Positions 1 through 8,256 of a stretch of DNA of 12,911 nucleotides are shown piece by piece (the stretch's first letter is position 1; each line of letters opens with the position of its first letter). A program made the position numbers and the translations under genes. Source of the DNA: an uncultured Lentisphaeria bacterium (lineage in GTDB: Bacteria; Verrucomicrobiota; Lentisphaeria; Victivallales; Victivallaceae); the NCBI GenBank assembly GCA_903821255.1, contig CAIJKT010000960.1, forward strand, positions 1-12,911, in the 5' to 3' direction. Under the pieces are notes generated by a model. The model made no database searches, was not told the origin of the DNA, and was given only the letters and a program-made list of their open reading frames with translations.

Positions 1-2028
1 AGCGCCACCTGGATCGTTTTTGATCCGGTAAGCGACAAATATTACCGTCTTTCTGAAGAAGATCACCAGATAATCAGCTGCATGTCTGAAAATCTGGAAC
101 TGGATGCTTTTCTGGAAAAAGTTAAAAATTGCGGCATCCATGCGGACAAAGATAAGATCATGAAGATACTGAGTTTCCTCAATCAGAGCAATCTGATGCT
201 TCCCGTGTATAAGATGACAGAGGACAAGGTTGAGAAACATCAGGCGATGAAACGCCGGAACCTGATTCATTTGATTCTTTACACCTATCTGTTCTTTAAA
301 ATTCCGCTGCTTTCCCCGGACCGCTTTCTTGACCGCACGGTGAATTTTGTTAAAACTATTTTCAACAAATGGACCTTCCTGACGCTTGGTGTTATTGCGG
401 GCTGCGGCTATCTCTGCCTGATTGTCAGGTGGCAGAAGCTTACCGAGGAATTTATCAGTACGATTAATTTTCAAGGAATGGTGCGCTATTCGATCGCGGT
501 TGTCATTATAAAATGCGTTCATGAGTTTGCTCATGCGTACACCGCCAAAGCAGTCGGGATCAGGGTTAGGCGGATGGGAATGGCTTTTATCGTGTTTTTT
601 CCCAGGCTTTACACCGACCTTACCGACTCCTGGCGCATCCCCGACCGGCATAAAAGATTTCTGATTGACGGTTCCGGAATACTGAGTGAAATCATTATCG
701 GGGGATGGGCGGCGCTGGCATGGGCTTATGCCGGTCCGGGCCTGACTCAAGCAGTCGCATATTACATTTTTACGGTAAGTATCATCAGTACGGCGCTGAT
801 TAACGGCAACCCTTTTATCCGCTATGACGGTTATTATCTGCTGATGGACCTGGTCGGCATTGATAATCTTCAGATGCGCGGAACTGAGCGCATCCGTGAA
901 CTTTTCCGGAAATATTGTCTTGGAATCGATTACAAGCCTAACGATAATACGATTGGCTGGAAAAAATATTTTCTGATTATTTTCGGGATTTCCGCGTTCA
1001 TCTATCGAATTTTCCTTTATACCTCGATTATTCTGGTGGTATATTATTACTTCGAAAAAGCTATCGGCATCGTGCTGCTGATGCTTGAAGTCTATTTACT
1101 GGTTGTCAAGCCTTTCCTGACGGAAACAAAAATGATTATGGCATTGAAAAACAAGATTAAAACGCGCAACTATATTATTTCGCTGTCAGGCGCCGGAATA
1201 CTGCTGCTGACCTTATTTATGCCGCTGCCATGGAACATCGCGATTCCATGCGAAGTAAAACCGGCCGTGTCGAATATGGTTTATGCCCGTACCGACGGCT
1301 TTCTCGAAGAACTTTGCGTTAAAGACCGGGGCAGCGTAAAGAAGGGCGATGTTATTTTTAAGCAGGCAAACCCGTTTATCGAATGGGATTTAAAAGAAGC
1401 GAACCTGGATAAACTCATCGGTGCGTTTGAGCTGGATTTTGCGCAGAGCAATACTGCCACGCTTGGACTCACCCAGATGAAGCTGCAGGCATTGAAAAAT
1501 GCGGAGATTTCGCTGGACGAACTCCAGCATAAAAAATCGCTTTTAACTACCGCCAGCGCAATTAACGGTATCTTTGCCATATATGATCTGCATCTGAAGC
1601 CGGGCAAGTGGCTGCATAAAGGCGAGATCATTGGAGAAGTATATGAGCCGGACAAGCAGATCATCGCCGCGTTTATCAGGGAAACAGATTTTAAGAAAAT
1701 TTCCGGCAATGAAAAAGTATCAGTCTCTCTTGAAGACGGACTCGAGTCATATCGCGGCAGGATTGTTTCAACAGCCCCGGTCCCGGTTATTCTTGCACCA
1801 TCGCCGCTGATTAATTTTTTCGGAGGACGCATTATATGCTACCCCATGCCTGACGGCAATACATTTCAGCCGGTGGAACCTTATTACAGAGTCAATATTG
1901 CAGTGGCGGAAGGCGAGAGCCTGCCGCCAGGCAGAACCGGCACGGTATGGCTTCGCAAATACTCCTCCATCGGCGGCAATTTTCTCCGCGAAGTTCTTTC
2001 AGTCCTTCAGAAAGAACTTTATTTCTAA
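1..2028 (+). CDS. M50 peptidase / HlyD-like adaptor fusion, 5'-truncated by window
   Basis: The reading frame is open from base 1, so the ATG at 82 is internal and the true start lies upstream; 675 residues are visible. The residues before that ATG (WIVFDPVSDKYYRLSEED) resemble the short PqqD-like segment often found at the head of this class. Several hydrophobic segments follow. One carries the zinc-protease motif HEFAH (codons 520-534), and a later one carries NGNPFIRYDG (Asp codon 826-828), the NxxPxxxxDG-type second motif of site-2 proteases. After the last membrane segment (about 1180-1240) comes a lipoyl/HlyD-like half-motif (YARTDGFLEELCVKDRGSVKKGD, in part), a short helical stretch and a beta-rich end, as in membrane-fusion adaptors. 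Such proteins usually sit in peptide-export or efflux loci, but the upstream neighbours are outside the window, so the cargo is unknown. The fold is clear; active proteolysis is inferred from the intact motif. Confidence 0.88.
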   Translation, partial: SATWIVFDPVSDKYYRLSEEDHQIISCMSENLELDAFLEKVKNCGIHADKDKIMKILSFLNQSNLMLPVYKMTEDKVEKHQAMKRRNLIHLILYTYLFFKIPLLSPDRFLDRTVNFVKTIFNKWTFLTLGVIAGCGYLCLIVRWQKLTEEFISTINFQGMVRYSIAVVIIKCVHEFAHAYTAKAVGIRVRRMGMAFIVFFPRLYTDLTDSWRIPDRHKRFLIDGSGILSEIIIGGWAALAWAYAGPGLTQAVAYYIFTVSIISTALINGNPFIRYDGYYLLMDLVGIDNLQMRGTERIRELFRKYCLGIDYKPNDNTIGWKKYFLIIFGISAFIYRIFLYTSIILVVYYYFEKAIGIVLLMLEVYLLVVKPFLTETKMIMALKNKIKTRNYIISLSGAGILLLTLFMPLPWNIAIPCEVKPAVSNMVYARTDGFLEELCVKDRGSVKKGDVIFKQANPFIEWDLKEANLDKLIGAFELDFAQSNTATLGLTQMKLQALKNAEISLDELQHKKSLLTTASAINGIFAIYDLHLKPGKWLHKGEIIGEVYEPDKQIIAAFIRETDFKKISGNEKVSVSLEDGLESYRGRIVSTAPVPVILAPSPLINFFGGRIICYPMPDGNTFQPVEPYYRVNIAVAEGESLPPGRTGTVWLRKYSSIGGNFLREVLSVLQKELYF

Positions 2029-2244
2029 TCGTAACGCAGCGAAATGCCAGTGCGGAGTGTGCGCCGGGCGAATTTGATTCATGGATTGTTTTTCATTTCC
2101 ATGAAGGAATTGTCCGCTTATGGATGAGCCTGGTTTTCGATCCAGGACTTGAGACATTGCATAACCAGCCATTGATATAACTGCTTGATAAAAAGCCTGT
2201 TCAAATAAAACAGATCCACTGAGTTTTAATGGCGTCTTCCGGCT

Positions 2245-3930
2245 TCAATTGCGGTTTCTGCGGATATTGATTTTCTTCGGCTGGCCCGGCGGCTCCGGTT
2301 TAGGCGGCACCAGATATTTTACGGCAGTGGAATTGCAGAACGGACAGACAGGGGGCTTTATGGCATCGATCTTGTCATATTTAATCGGATTATCATCTGA
2401 CATTTTCTCAATGCGGGTGAAAACACCGTTGCAATAACTGCATTTCCACTGAAATCCGAGCGGACCCTTGCACTTGGAGCATTTGGCGGTAAAGATATTT
2501 TTGATTGGTCTCGCCTCGCAAAATTTGCAGCTTGCGCACATGACGCTGATTGGCGGACCGCTTTTCTCGCTCATCTTGTATATTTGTATGCCGCCGTAAG
2601 TGATGAGCAGTGTCAGCGATGTCATAAAAAAGAACAGGAAAATTACGAGTTTCCGCGGCATCCGGTTGAATGCCCCTATTTGCATCATCCAGTCGATTAT
2701 CAGCGAAAAGCTCACAAAAAAGAAATTGCGCTCCGGAATTTCAAGGACATATTTTACCATTGTTCTTGCAGTTTTGGTCATGGTAATAGACGTCTGAGTT
2801 CGCTCCGCATCCCGCTCCGGATGTTTATTAAGCAGGGCATCTTTTATAACCGGGGGCTTGGTTGCAGGCTTGGACGGCTCGTCTTTCTTAGGCACCGGGG
2901 TTTTTGACAAAAGATGCTTTACCGGCTGCGGCAGATCGGCTCTGGACTCAAAACGCTTTTCAGCCTCCCCTGTTGCCTGGAGATTGATCTGGTCTGATTG
3001 CGCCTTGCCGGGCGGGGCTGATTCCGATTGTGCCGGAACTTCAAAAATCTTGTTACATTTGGCGCACTCCCCTTCCTGTCCCGCAAGCTCTTTCGGCAGC
3101 CGGTATTTCTGTCCGCAGGATTTGCACCAGAAAATGACATTTTCCTGGGGGGTGGCGCTTGCGGGCACATTGTCTGACTGCTTTGGAACAACCATATTTC
3201 TTTTGCACTTGGCACATTCAGCAAGCTGTCCGCCGAGATGCTTCGGCAACCGGTATTTCTGGTTGCATACTTTACAGCGGAAAATAATATCATCAGGAGC
3301 TTTGTTCTTGGCTGTAGTCGAACGGACGCTGATCTTCTGGATTTTGTCTTTATCTTTATCAACAACCGGAATGAAACTTGCAATGGCAGTGGCTTTTTCA
3401 ATGTTTTTGCGCGACTCCGGAACCGGTGCGCGATCTTCCGATTCCGCGGGCACCACAAAACTTTTGCGGCATCTGGAACATTCGCCTTCCTCGCCGGCAA
3501 GCTCCTTGGACAGCCGGTATTTCTGTCCGCAGGATTTGCACCAGAAGAGAACTTTTTCTTTTGGTGCCGACGCATTATCCGACTGCTTGGGAACAATCAT
3601 ATTTTTTTTACATTTGGCGCATTCAGCAATCTGGCCGCCAATGCTTTTCGGCAGCCGGTATTTCTGGTTGCATATTTTGCAGCGGAAAATAATATCGTCG
3701 GGGGCTTTATTCTTTGCCGTGCTGGATGCAATCTTGATTTCCTGGATTTTATTTTTTTCGCTTATGGCGGGCGTCAAATCAGTCAGCGTGTTTGCGCTTG
3801 CGGAAATTTCCGATTCCGGCGGAACCAGCATCTGAGAACTGCACCTGACACAGTCCAGCTTATCTCCTGAACAGTCGTCATCCAGTTCATATTTCTGGTT
3901 GCATTTTTTACACCGGAATCTGATACTCAT
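2245..3930 (-). CDS. Five-zinc-ribbon membrane protein, function unknown
   Basis: The 561-residue product begins MSIRFRCKKCNQKYELDDD, like the zinc-ribbon (MJ0042-like) heads of PVC-group proteins. Five ribbons have identical CxxC-16-CxxC spacing: Cys 7/10/27/30, 84/87/104/107, 131/134/151/154, 219/222/239/242 and 269/272/289/292. Ribbons 2-3 and 4-5 are copies of one two-ribbon unit. A Pro/Lys/Ala-rich linker (about 300-390) leads to one membrane segment (about 427-447). The C-terminal part has nine more cysteines (465, 468, 471, 484, 487, 497, 500, 529, 532) and a Pro/Lys/Arg-rich tail. The start is set by the ribbon that begins at residue 5; on the coding strand a weak GGGAAA lies upstream. 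The gene converges on the M50 gene with a 216-bp gap. Membrane-anchored zinc or protein/nucleic-acid binding is likely; no enzyme domain is visible and I do not assign a role. Confidence 0.85.
   Translation of the reverse strand: MSIRFRCKKCNQKYELDDDCSGDKLDCVRCSSQMLVPPESEISASANTLTDLTPAISEKNKIQEIKIASSTAKNKAPDDIIFRCKICNQKYRLPKSIGGQIAECAKCKKNMIVPKQSDNASAPKEKVLFWCKSCGQKYRLSKELAGEEGECSRCRKSFVVPAESEDRAPVPESRKNIEKATAIASFIPVVDKDKDKIQKISVRSTTAKNKAPDDIIFRCKVCNQKYRLPKHLGGQLAECAKCKRNMVVPKQSDNVPASATPQENVIFWCKSCGQKYRLPKELAGQEGECAKCNKIFEVPAQSESAPPGKAQSDQINLQATGEAEKRFESRADLPQPVKHLLSKTPVPKKDEPSKPATKPPVIKDALLNKHPERDAERTQTSITMTKTARTMVKYVLEIPERNFFFVSFSLIIDWMMQIGAFNRMPRKLVIFLFFFMTSLTLLITYGGIQIYKMSEKSGPPISVMCASCKFCEARPIKNIFTAKCSKCKGPLGFQWKCSYCNGVFTRIEKMSDDNPIKYDKIDAIKPPVCPFCNSTAVKYLVPPKPEPPGQPKKINIRRNRN
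3028..3726 (-). repeat. Internal tandem duplication of a two-ribbon unit
   Basis: Residues about 69-163 (3442-3726) and about 204-301 (3028-3321) are near-copies: each starts TAKNKAPDDIIFRCK, has an FRC-type ribbon with PKQSDN after it, then an FWCKSCGQKYRL ribbon. The offset is 405 bp for the first ribbon and 414 bp for the second. Nucleotide identity is still high: a stretch of over 30 bases starting CAGCCGGTATTTCTGTCCGC recurs at 3097 and 3511. This points to a fairly recent duplication or ongoing conversion inside the gene. Confidence 0.85.
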
Positions 3931-4126
3931 GGCCGCTTATTTCCCGAATTCAATACATTTAGTCAAAATTAACTGGCAGTAATATATCATTTTTCTTGAA
4001 TTTATAAAGTCCTGAATCGCAAAAAAGTCGGAATGCCGCAATGATCGTGAATATGAGTTTTCAGCCACGGCAGAACGCGGTAGTGTCGGGCTGTCTGACT
4101 GCAACATCCGGTATTCTGAAATCAAC

Positions 4127-4155
4127 TTGCAAAAAAGCACTTCAAGTTATATAGT
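4127..4155 (+). promoter_or_regulatory. Sigma70-like promoter of the GntR/LacI regulator gene
   Basis: TTGCAA (4127-4132) and TATAGT (4150-4155) are separated by 17 bp, a good sigma70-type match. Transcription would start near 4162, giving a short leader before the ATG at 4181. A TTG at 4127 could be read as an upstream start, but it is part of this -35 box. Confidence 0.6.
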
Positions 4156-4167
4156 TATAAATATAAC
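4146..4167. promoter_or_regulatory. Palindromic operator over the -10 box, copy 1
   Basis: The 22-bp site has arms GTTATATA and AATATAAC around a 6-bp centre; 7 of 8 arm positions are complementary. It covers the -10 box of the regulator's own promoter. Another 22-bp site at 12144 agrees with it at 19 of 22 positions. Position and symmetry suit a dimeric repressor, most simply the GntR/LacI protein encoded just downstream (autorepression). The binding itself is inferred. Confidence 0.65.
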
Positions 4168-4180
4168 ATGTGGGAAATTT

Positions 4181-5236
4181 ATGGTTATCAGCAATAAAGC
4201 GGCACTGCCGAGATACCAGGAAATACGCAGTTTCCTGCTGGAACGCCTTTCATCCGGCGCTTATAAGCCCGGAGATCGCTTCTATTCCGAAAATGAACTG
4301 GCCGAAAAGTTCTCGACGACTAATCTGACCGTGCGCCAGGCAATGGCGCTTCTGGAGCAGGACAAGTATATCGAACGCAAACGCGGCAGCGGCACCTATG
4401 TCCGAAAGCTGCCCAACCGTCCCAGCAGACTGAAGATTACCGACCATTGCACCATCGGTATTCTAACCGGCAATATTGAACTGGACAATAATTTAGCGCT
4501 GGGACGCATTATCAGTTCACTGCATAAATGTGCTTCCGAGAACGGCTATATGTTATATTTAAGCCACAATCACATCCAGTCGCTGATTGATGCCCAGATT
4601 GAGGGAATAATCACCATCGGGCTCTTTAAGCCTGACGATATTAAAATCCTGGAGGAATGTCATATTCCCGTGGTGGGTATCGGTTTGAATGTGCCAGGTA
4701 ATTTCCCGGCAATAGCCACTGATTTTGAGCAGGAAGGACGGGAGGTTGTCCAGTATTTTCACCAGCGCACGTTAAATAGAATTGCAGTAATTGGCGCCGG
4801 TCCGGAAGCAACCACAGCAAGCAGCATGCTGTCCGCCATGCGCAAAGAGGTAAAAAAAATCCCCGGAATGACACTGGATGAATTTGTCAATCCGCCGGAA
4901 GGCGAATATCTGTGTACCAAAGCGATTATGAAAAAAGCCAGACCAGATGTGCTGTTCCTGTTAAACTGGGTAAGCATTTCTCCGGTACTGCAAGCGCTGG
5001 ATGAACTGAAACTGAAAATCCCTGAAGACGTCTCCATTCTGGTACATGGCGAAAACGCACTGGCGCTGCATACTAAAGTTCCGCTATCCATTGTGCGCAG
5101 CGACATCGCGGCGGGATGCCGGAGAATTATGGACGCATTGCTCCAAATCATCAAAACCGGCAAAGCGGAGAATACGCATTACTATTATGACAGAGAAATA
5201 CTTAATATGGGCTCGATTAAGATCAACAGCAAATGA
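4181..5236 (+). CDS. GntR-type regulator with LacI/PBP1-like sensor domain
   Basis: The 351-residue protein has an N-terminal winged helix typical of GntR proteins: PRYQEIRSFLLERLSSGAY, then KPGDRFYSENELAEKF, the recognition-helix region TTNLTVRQAMALLEQD and the wing RKRGSGTYVRKL. From about residue 85 it continues as a LacI/GalR-like type-1 periplasmic-binding fold (IGILTGNIE, IEGIITIG, HIPVVGIG, RIAVIGAG, PEDVSILVHGE, LSIVRSDIAAGCRRIMDALL). This is the AraR-like hybrid layout, so a sugar or sugar acid is the expected effector. The ATG at 4181 is chosen because the longer TTG start at 4127 would put codons over the promoter and operator; the family's usual N-terminus begins close to this ATG. 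A paired operator at the downstream aldolase gene suggests that gene as a second target. The effector is not known. Confidence 0.9.
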   Translation: MVISNKAALPRYQEIRSFLLERLSSGAYKPGDRFYSENELAEKFSTTNLTVRQAMALLEQDKYIERKRGSGTYVRKLPNRPSRLKITDHCTIGILTGNIELDNNLALGRIISSLHKCASENGYMLYLSHNHIQSLIDAQIEGIITIGLFKPDDIKILEECHIPVVGIGLNVPGNFPAIATDFEQEGREVVQYFHQRTLNRIAVIGAGPEATTASSMLSAMRKEVKKIPGMTLDEFVNPPEGEYLCTKAIMKKARPDVLFLLNWVSISPVLQALDELKLKIPEDVSILVHGENALALHTKVPLSIVRSDIAAGCRRIMDALLQIIKTGKAENTHYYYDREILNMGSIKINSK

Positions 5237-5346
5237 TAATCATAAAAAACTATGTGTGAATAGTCTTACTCTGCGGAATCGTTGCAAGTAAAAAGCTGTT
5301 TAAGTGAGTGACGCGGCCCCGATATTATTGAATTTGTAGCAGATAA

Positions 5347-6186
5347 TCAATTCTTTTTGCGATATTCAAACGGGGTACAGTTGTATTGTTTTTTGAAACT
5401 CGCAATGAAATAAGAACAACTGGCAAATCCACATTGTTCCCCAATCTCTGCGATGGATGAGTTCGTCGTTTTAAGTAGCAATTCTGCTCTTTTCATTCGG
5501 TACAGATTGACTGCATAAAAAAAACTATTTCCTGTGTGAAGTTTAAAAAGATGCGAAATAGAACTACAGGAAATATTAAAGCGCTGGGCGATTTCCTTAC
5601 GTGAACCAACCTTATCACAATGATTTCTCAAATAATTATCCATCTCATTCCAGAGATGAAAGTTTAATTGTACAACGCCGGCTTCGCTATTGAGCATATT
5701 ACCAATGGTTACTTCTATCATTGCCTCACAGAGAGGGCTAATAGCCCGGACCTGGTCGTTATTACTGCTTAGTAATTCCATTAGGGTTAAAATATTTCTG
5801 CCATTCGCGTCAACGGGCCGGTCAGTGTGATAAAAAATATCACGACTTGTGGGAGGTTGATTTTTTCCATCGTAATCAATAAACATGCTCCGAATATAAT
5901 CCCCGTAAAAACTCATTGAAATACTTTTGCTTGGACCAATAAGCCTGGTATACAGATAACCATTTTTCCCTGCAAACAGGCGAGTTCCGGTGTCACAAAT
6001 TATATTTTTAATTTCACCGTTACTATAATAGCTAACACCGCTGCTGCCTTCAATCAATAAAATTATTCTAGGGATACTATGAATAAGGCTATTTTCAGGC
6101 GAACTGCAAGCATAGATAAAATCTCCTTTAGGAATGTTGACCGCCTGCCGAAAAATATCAATCATTCTTATTTTATTATCTGACAT
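5347..6186 (-). CDS. AraC/XylS-family transcriptional regulator
   Basis: The 279-residue protein ends in a typical AraC DNA-binding domain (about 180-279). The first helix-turn-helix lies around RKEIAQRFNISCSSISHLFK (about 197-215) and the second around SIAEIGEQCGFASCSYF (about 244-260), followed by the family's FKKQYNCTPFEYRKK ending. The first 150 residues look like a divergent cupin-type sensor (hydrophobic strands, Gly turns), with no recognisable ligand motif. The coding strand has AGGGGA about 11 bases before the ATG. The gene is divergent from the pseudopilin/hydrolase run with a 282-bp shared upstream region, so local control of that run is the likely role. It converges with the GntR/LacI gene. 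Base composition is clearly AT-rich (16 of 60 bases are G or C at 5521-5580), unlike its left neighbour. Confidence 0.9.
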   Translation of the reverse strand: MSDNKIRMIDIFRQAVNIPKGDFIYACSSPENSLIHSIPRIILLIEGSSGVSYYSNGEIKNIICDTGTRLFAGKNGYLYTRLIGPSKSISMSFYGDYIRSMFIDYDGKNQPPTSRDIFYHTDRPVDANGRNILTLMELLSSNNDQVRAISPLCEAMIEVTIGNMLNSEAGVVQLNFHLWNEMDNYLRNHCDKVGSRKEIAQRFNISCSSISHLFKLHTGNSFFYAVNLYRMKRAELLLKTTNSSIAEIGEQCGFASCSYFIASFKKQYNCTPFEYRKKN

Positions 6187-6252
6187 ATTTAAAAAAATCC
6201 CCTATTCCTTGATATGTTGCACAATATTGATATTTTTAACACATTTTTATGA

Positions 6253-6281
6253 TTGCTAAAAGAGTTATATTGCACTATAAT
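6253..6281 (+). promoter_or_regulatory. Candidate promoter of the pseudopilin/hydrolase run
   Basis: TTGCTA (6253-6258) and a perfect TATAAT (6276-6281) are 17 bp apart. Transcription would start near 6288, leaving a leader of about 180 bases before the ATG at 6469. The region is very AT-rich, so chance matches are more likely than usual. Confidence 0.45.
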
Positions 6282-6385
6282 TACATTAATAGAAATATTA
6301 AATATAACAATAGCATATTTGTTACAGGAATGAAAAGAAAATTTAAAATCATGGCAAATTAAATTCATAGAAGAAAAAGTCAGAG

Positions 6386-6407
6386 CACGGGGGCAGGAAT
6401 CCCTGTG
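6386..6407 (+). other. Leader hairpin before the pseudopilin gene
   Basis: CACGGGG (6386-6392) can pair with CCCTGTG (6401-6407) around an 8-base loop, with one G-U pair. It is the only GC-rich spot in the AT-rich leader and lies about 60 bases before the start codon. No T-run follows, so it is not a normal terminator. An RNA role is possible but unproven. Confidence 0.3.
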
Positions 6408-6468
6408 AAGAATGCAAGAAATATGTCGGATGAAACAAGAATCATGTAATTATAAAGGGAGTAAATAA

Positions 6469-7188
6469 ATGAAAAAGTCTAAATTCACACTCATTGAACT
6501 CCTCGTGGTGATCGCCATCATCGCGATTTTGGCCTCAATGCTGCTGCCGGCGTTGAATAAAGCGAGAGAGAATGCTAAAACTATTTTTTGCGCTTCTAAC
6601 CAAAAGCAAATTGGGCTAGGATTTGCTATGTATCGCGATGCATATCTAGGTTATTTCCCCAGCCGGGAGCCATTACCTGCGAGTGTTGGACGGGGGTGGG
6701 CGGAAAAATTAATTGAAGGCAACTTTTTAGGTTCTGGCAATTCAATGGCAAAGATGGTTCCCTACAAATTTTTCCAGTGTCCTTCCGACAATGTCATACG
6801 CACGGCTGCTACCACCTACGGATCTGCTGATGAGCGTCAGGCAAAACGCAATTCCTATGCCTCCAATCGAGGCAGTTCGACAAATCAATGTGGTTGGTTT
6901 AACAGTAATACATGCGCAACTCGTAAAGAAAACCAAATTAAAAAGCCTTCGAATTTCATCGTTACGGTCGAAAAAGCGGACTCCGGGAATCAAGTTGGCC
7001 TTTCAATTCAGTCCATTGGAGATATAGCATTACGATCTGCATATCATACTGGAAACTTACTGGCGGGAAACCTCTTAATGGCTGATGGACATGTTGAATT
7101 CTTATTTATACCCTATGATAGCACATCACCCTTTGCCGGCAAATTCTCAATTTCTGGTAAGTATGAGAACCTGTCGGCGAAGTGGTAA
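6469..7188 (+). CDS. Pseudopilin-like protein with H-Xn-DG C-terminus
   Basis: The 239-residue product starts [18 protein letters not shown] and continues as a long hydrophobic helix to about residue 30, the type IV prepilin/type II pseudopilin N-terminus with the conserved Glu at position 5 after the likely cut (K5/F6). The rest is a globular domain with Cys pairs. Near the end [21 protein letters not shown] resembles the H-X9-DG motif of the large prepilin-like family of PVC bacteria, but here 12 residues separate His and DG. These proteins are made in many copies in such genomes, often beside glycan-degradation genes; their exact job is not settled, with cell-surface display or secretion being likely. 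A strong Shine-Dalgarno AAGGGAG (6455-6461) sits 7 bases before the ATG. It is first in the run of genes that follows. Confidence 0.9.
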   Translation: MKKSKFTLIELLVVIAIIAILASMLLPALNKARENAKTIFCASNQKQIGLGFAMYRDAYLGYFPSREPLPASVGRGWAEKLIEGNFLGSGNSMAKMVPYKFFQCPSDNVIRTAATTYGSADERQAKRNSYASNRGSSTNQCGWFNSNTCATRKENQIKKPSNFIVTVEKADSGNQVGLSIQSIGDIALRSAYHTGNLLAGNLLMADGHVEFLFIPYDSTSPFAGKFSISGKYENLSAKW

Positions 7189-7232
7189 TAATATCTATTT
7201 TAACCTTATTAACTGAAACGCAGGAACTAATT

Positions 7233-7298
7233 ATGCCTGTGGAAAATGGATCAATAGGCATAATAAACTTTAGCATGAAAAGAAGTTCAGATGTTTAG
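7233..7298 (+). CDS. Possible 21-codon leader ORF overlapping the next gene
   Basis: An ATG at 7233, preceded by AGGA at a usable distance, opens a 21-residue frame whose stop lies inside the first codons of the gene starting at 7291 (8-base overlap). The next gene's own ribosome site (AGAAG) is weak, so translational coupling is possible. No similarity is visible and chance is a real alternative. Confidence 0.2.
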   Translation: MPVENGSIGIINFSMKRSSDV

Positions 7299-8124
7299 AA
7301 AAGTAATTGTAATGTTTGCCATCGGCATATTTATGCTTGATGTTATTAGGGCAGAGGAGAAAACGCAAGATTTGGTAAATTGCGAAAATCCAGCGGAATG
7401 GGAAGGTATGGTAAAATGCAATAACCAAATAAAGCGCTCCGGAAACACCAGCTTTGAGTTGTGCGGCGAATATCGGACTGAGATTATCTGCAAGCAGATG
7501 ATTTCAATCGACCCTGATAAGATATATAAGCTTTCCGTATGGATGCGAACATTGGATAAGCAGTTACCGGCCAGCGGTTTTTTCGGATTGCGCATGTACG
7601 ACAAGGATAAAAAAACCATCAATATCAATAACGTTGCTGTTTTTCCCGCAACGGAAACAACTCTGGCCGCTGATGCCGTTAAGAATTCGAAAGAACTTAG
7701 AGTCGTTAAAAATGCGGAATGGCTAAAACAGAAATATTTGGCGGTAGCATTCAACATTGAAGACAAATATCAGGACTTGCCGAATTTTGATATTTCGCGA
7801 GTGGATAAAATTATTAATGAAAGCGGAGAGTATAAGGTGATGTTGCTGGCCCCGTTGAAAAAAACTTATCCGGCCGGGACAAAGGTCCGTTTGCATTCGC
7901 CATTTGAAGTTCCATTTTATTGGGTTGCGAGTGACTGGATGCCGACAGAGTGGAAACAATTTTCCACAACGATGAAAGGCGAAGCTCAGAGCGGCGTTCC
8001 AAAAGATAAATTCTGGAAAGGAACAAAATACGTTCGGGTTTTCGCCTGGTTTGGTAATTATAACCGCATTCCGGAAAAAGGCGCCCGTCTGCTGGTCGAC
8101 GACATTAAATTCACTTGTGAGTGA
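7291..8124 (+). CDS. Small secreted beta-sandwich (CBM-like) protein
   Basis: The 277-residue protein has a clear signal peptide (MFRKVIVMFAIGIFMLDVIRA, cut after Ala21). The mature part reads like a galactose-binding-type jelly roll: a strand pair after SGNTSFELCGEYR, the phrase IDPDKIYKLSVWMRT typical of CBM-like sandwich domains, and the closing strand ARLLVDDIKF at the C-terminus. No catalytic motif is visible. It follows the pseudopilin gene by 102 bp and precedes the large hydrolase-like gene by 132 bp, so it may be an exported glycan-binding partner of that enzyme. The match is to fold style only; I recognise no named family. Confidence 0.75.
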   Translation: MFRKVIVMFAIGIFMLDVIRAEEKTQDLVNCENPAEWEGMVKCNNQIKRSGNTSFELCGEYRTEIICKQMISIDPDKIYKLSVWMRTLDKQLPASGFFGLRMYDKDKKTININNVAVFPATETTLAADAVKNSKELRVVKNAEWLKQKYLAVAFNIEDKYQDLPNFDISRVDKIINESGEYKVMLLAPLKKTYPAGTKVRLHSPFEVPFYWVASDWMPTEWKQFSTTMKGEAQSGVPKDKFWKGTKYVRVFAWFGNYNRIPEKGARLLVDDIKFTCE

Positions 8125-8256
8125 TGGGAGAATTTAGAACCCGGAATTGACGACAACTTGGCTGATAGATACCGACAAAACTGCAAACCATCTGCGGTTC
8201 GGTAAACAGGTAAAAAAACAAAATAATTTTCGTTTAAGTAAAAAAAGAGGCCATTC

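Noticed and set aside
1281..1832. 183-codon ORF on the minus strand within the M50/HlyD gene
   Set aside because: It lies wholly opposite a well-supported coding frame and its product is Ser-rich with no motif.
2129..2146. CCTGG-N8-CCAGG hairpin between the convergent M50 and zinc-ribbon genes as a terminator
   Set aside because: The stem is only 5 bp and no T-run follows on either strand.
3028..3726. Regular repeats that could suggest a CRISPR-like array
   Set aside because: The repeats are about 400 bp apart, lie in frame inside a coding gene and encode zinc ribbons.
2858..3835. 325-codon ORF on the plus strand opposite the zinc-ribbon gene
   Set aside because: It is the antisense frame of a repeated, codon-biased gene; the product has no coherent domain, and the minus-strand frame has perfect periodic Cys motifs.
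3937..4140. 67-codon ORF on the minus strand between the zinc-ribbon and GntR genes
   Set aside because: It runs into the -35 box of the GntR/LacI promoter, has no recognisable motif and no convincing ribosome site.
4127..4180. Longer TTG start for the GntR/LacI regulator
   Set aside because: Those codons coincide with the -35, -10 and operator; the family's usual N-terminus starts close to the ATG at 4181.
6264..6281. Possible third copy of the operator (GTTATA...TATAAT)
   Set aside because: The arms are shorter and imperfect and the spacing differs from the 22-bp sites; AT-rich sequence explains it.
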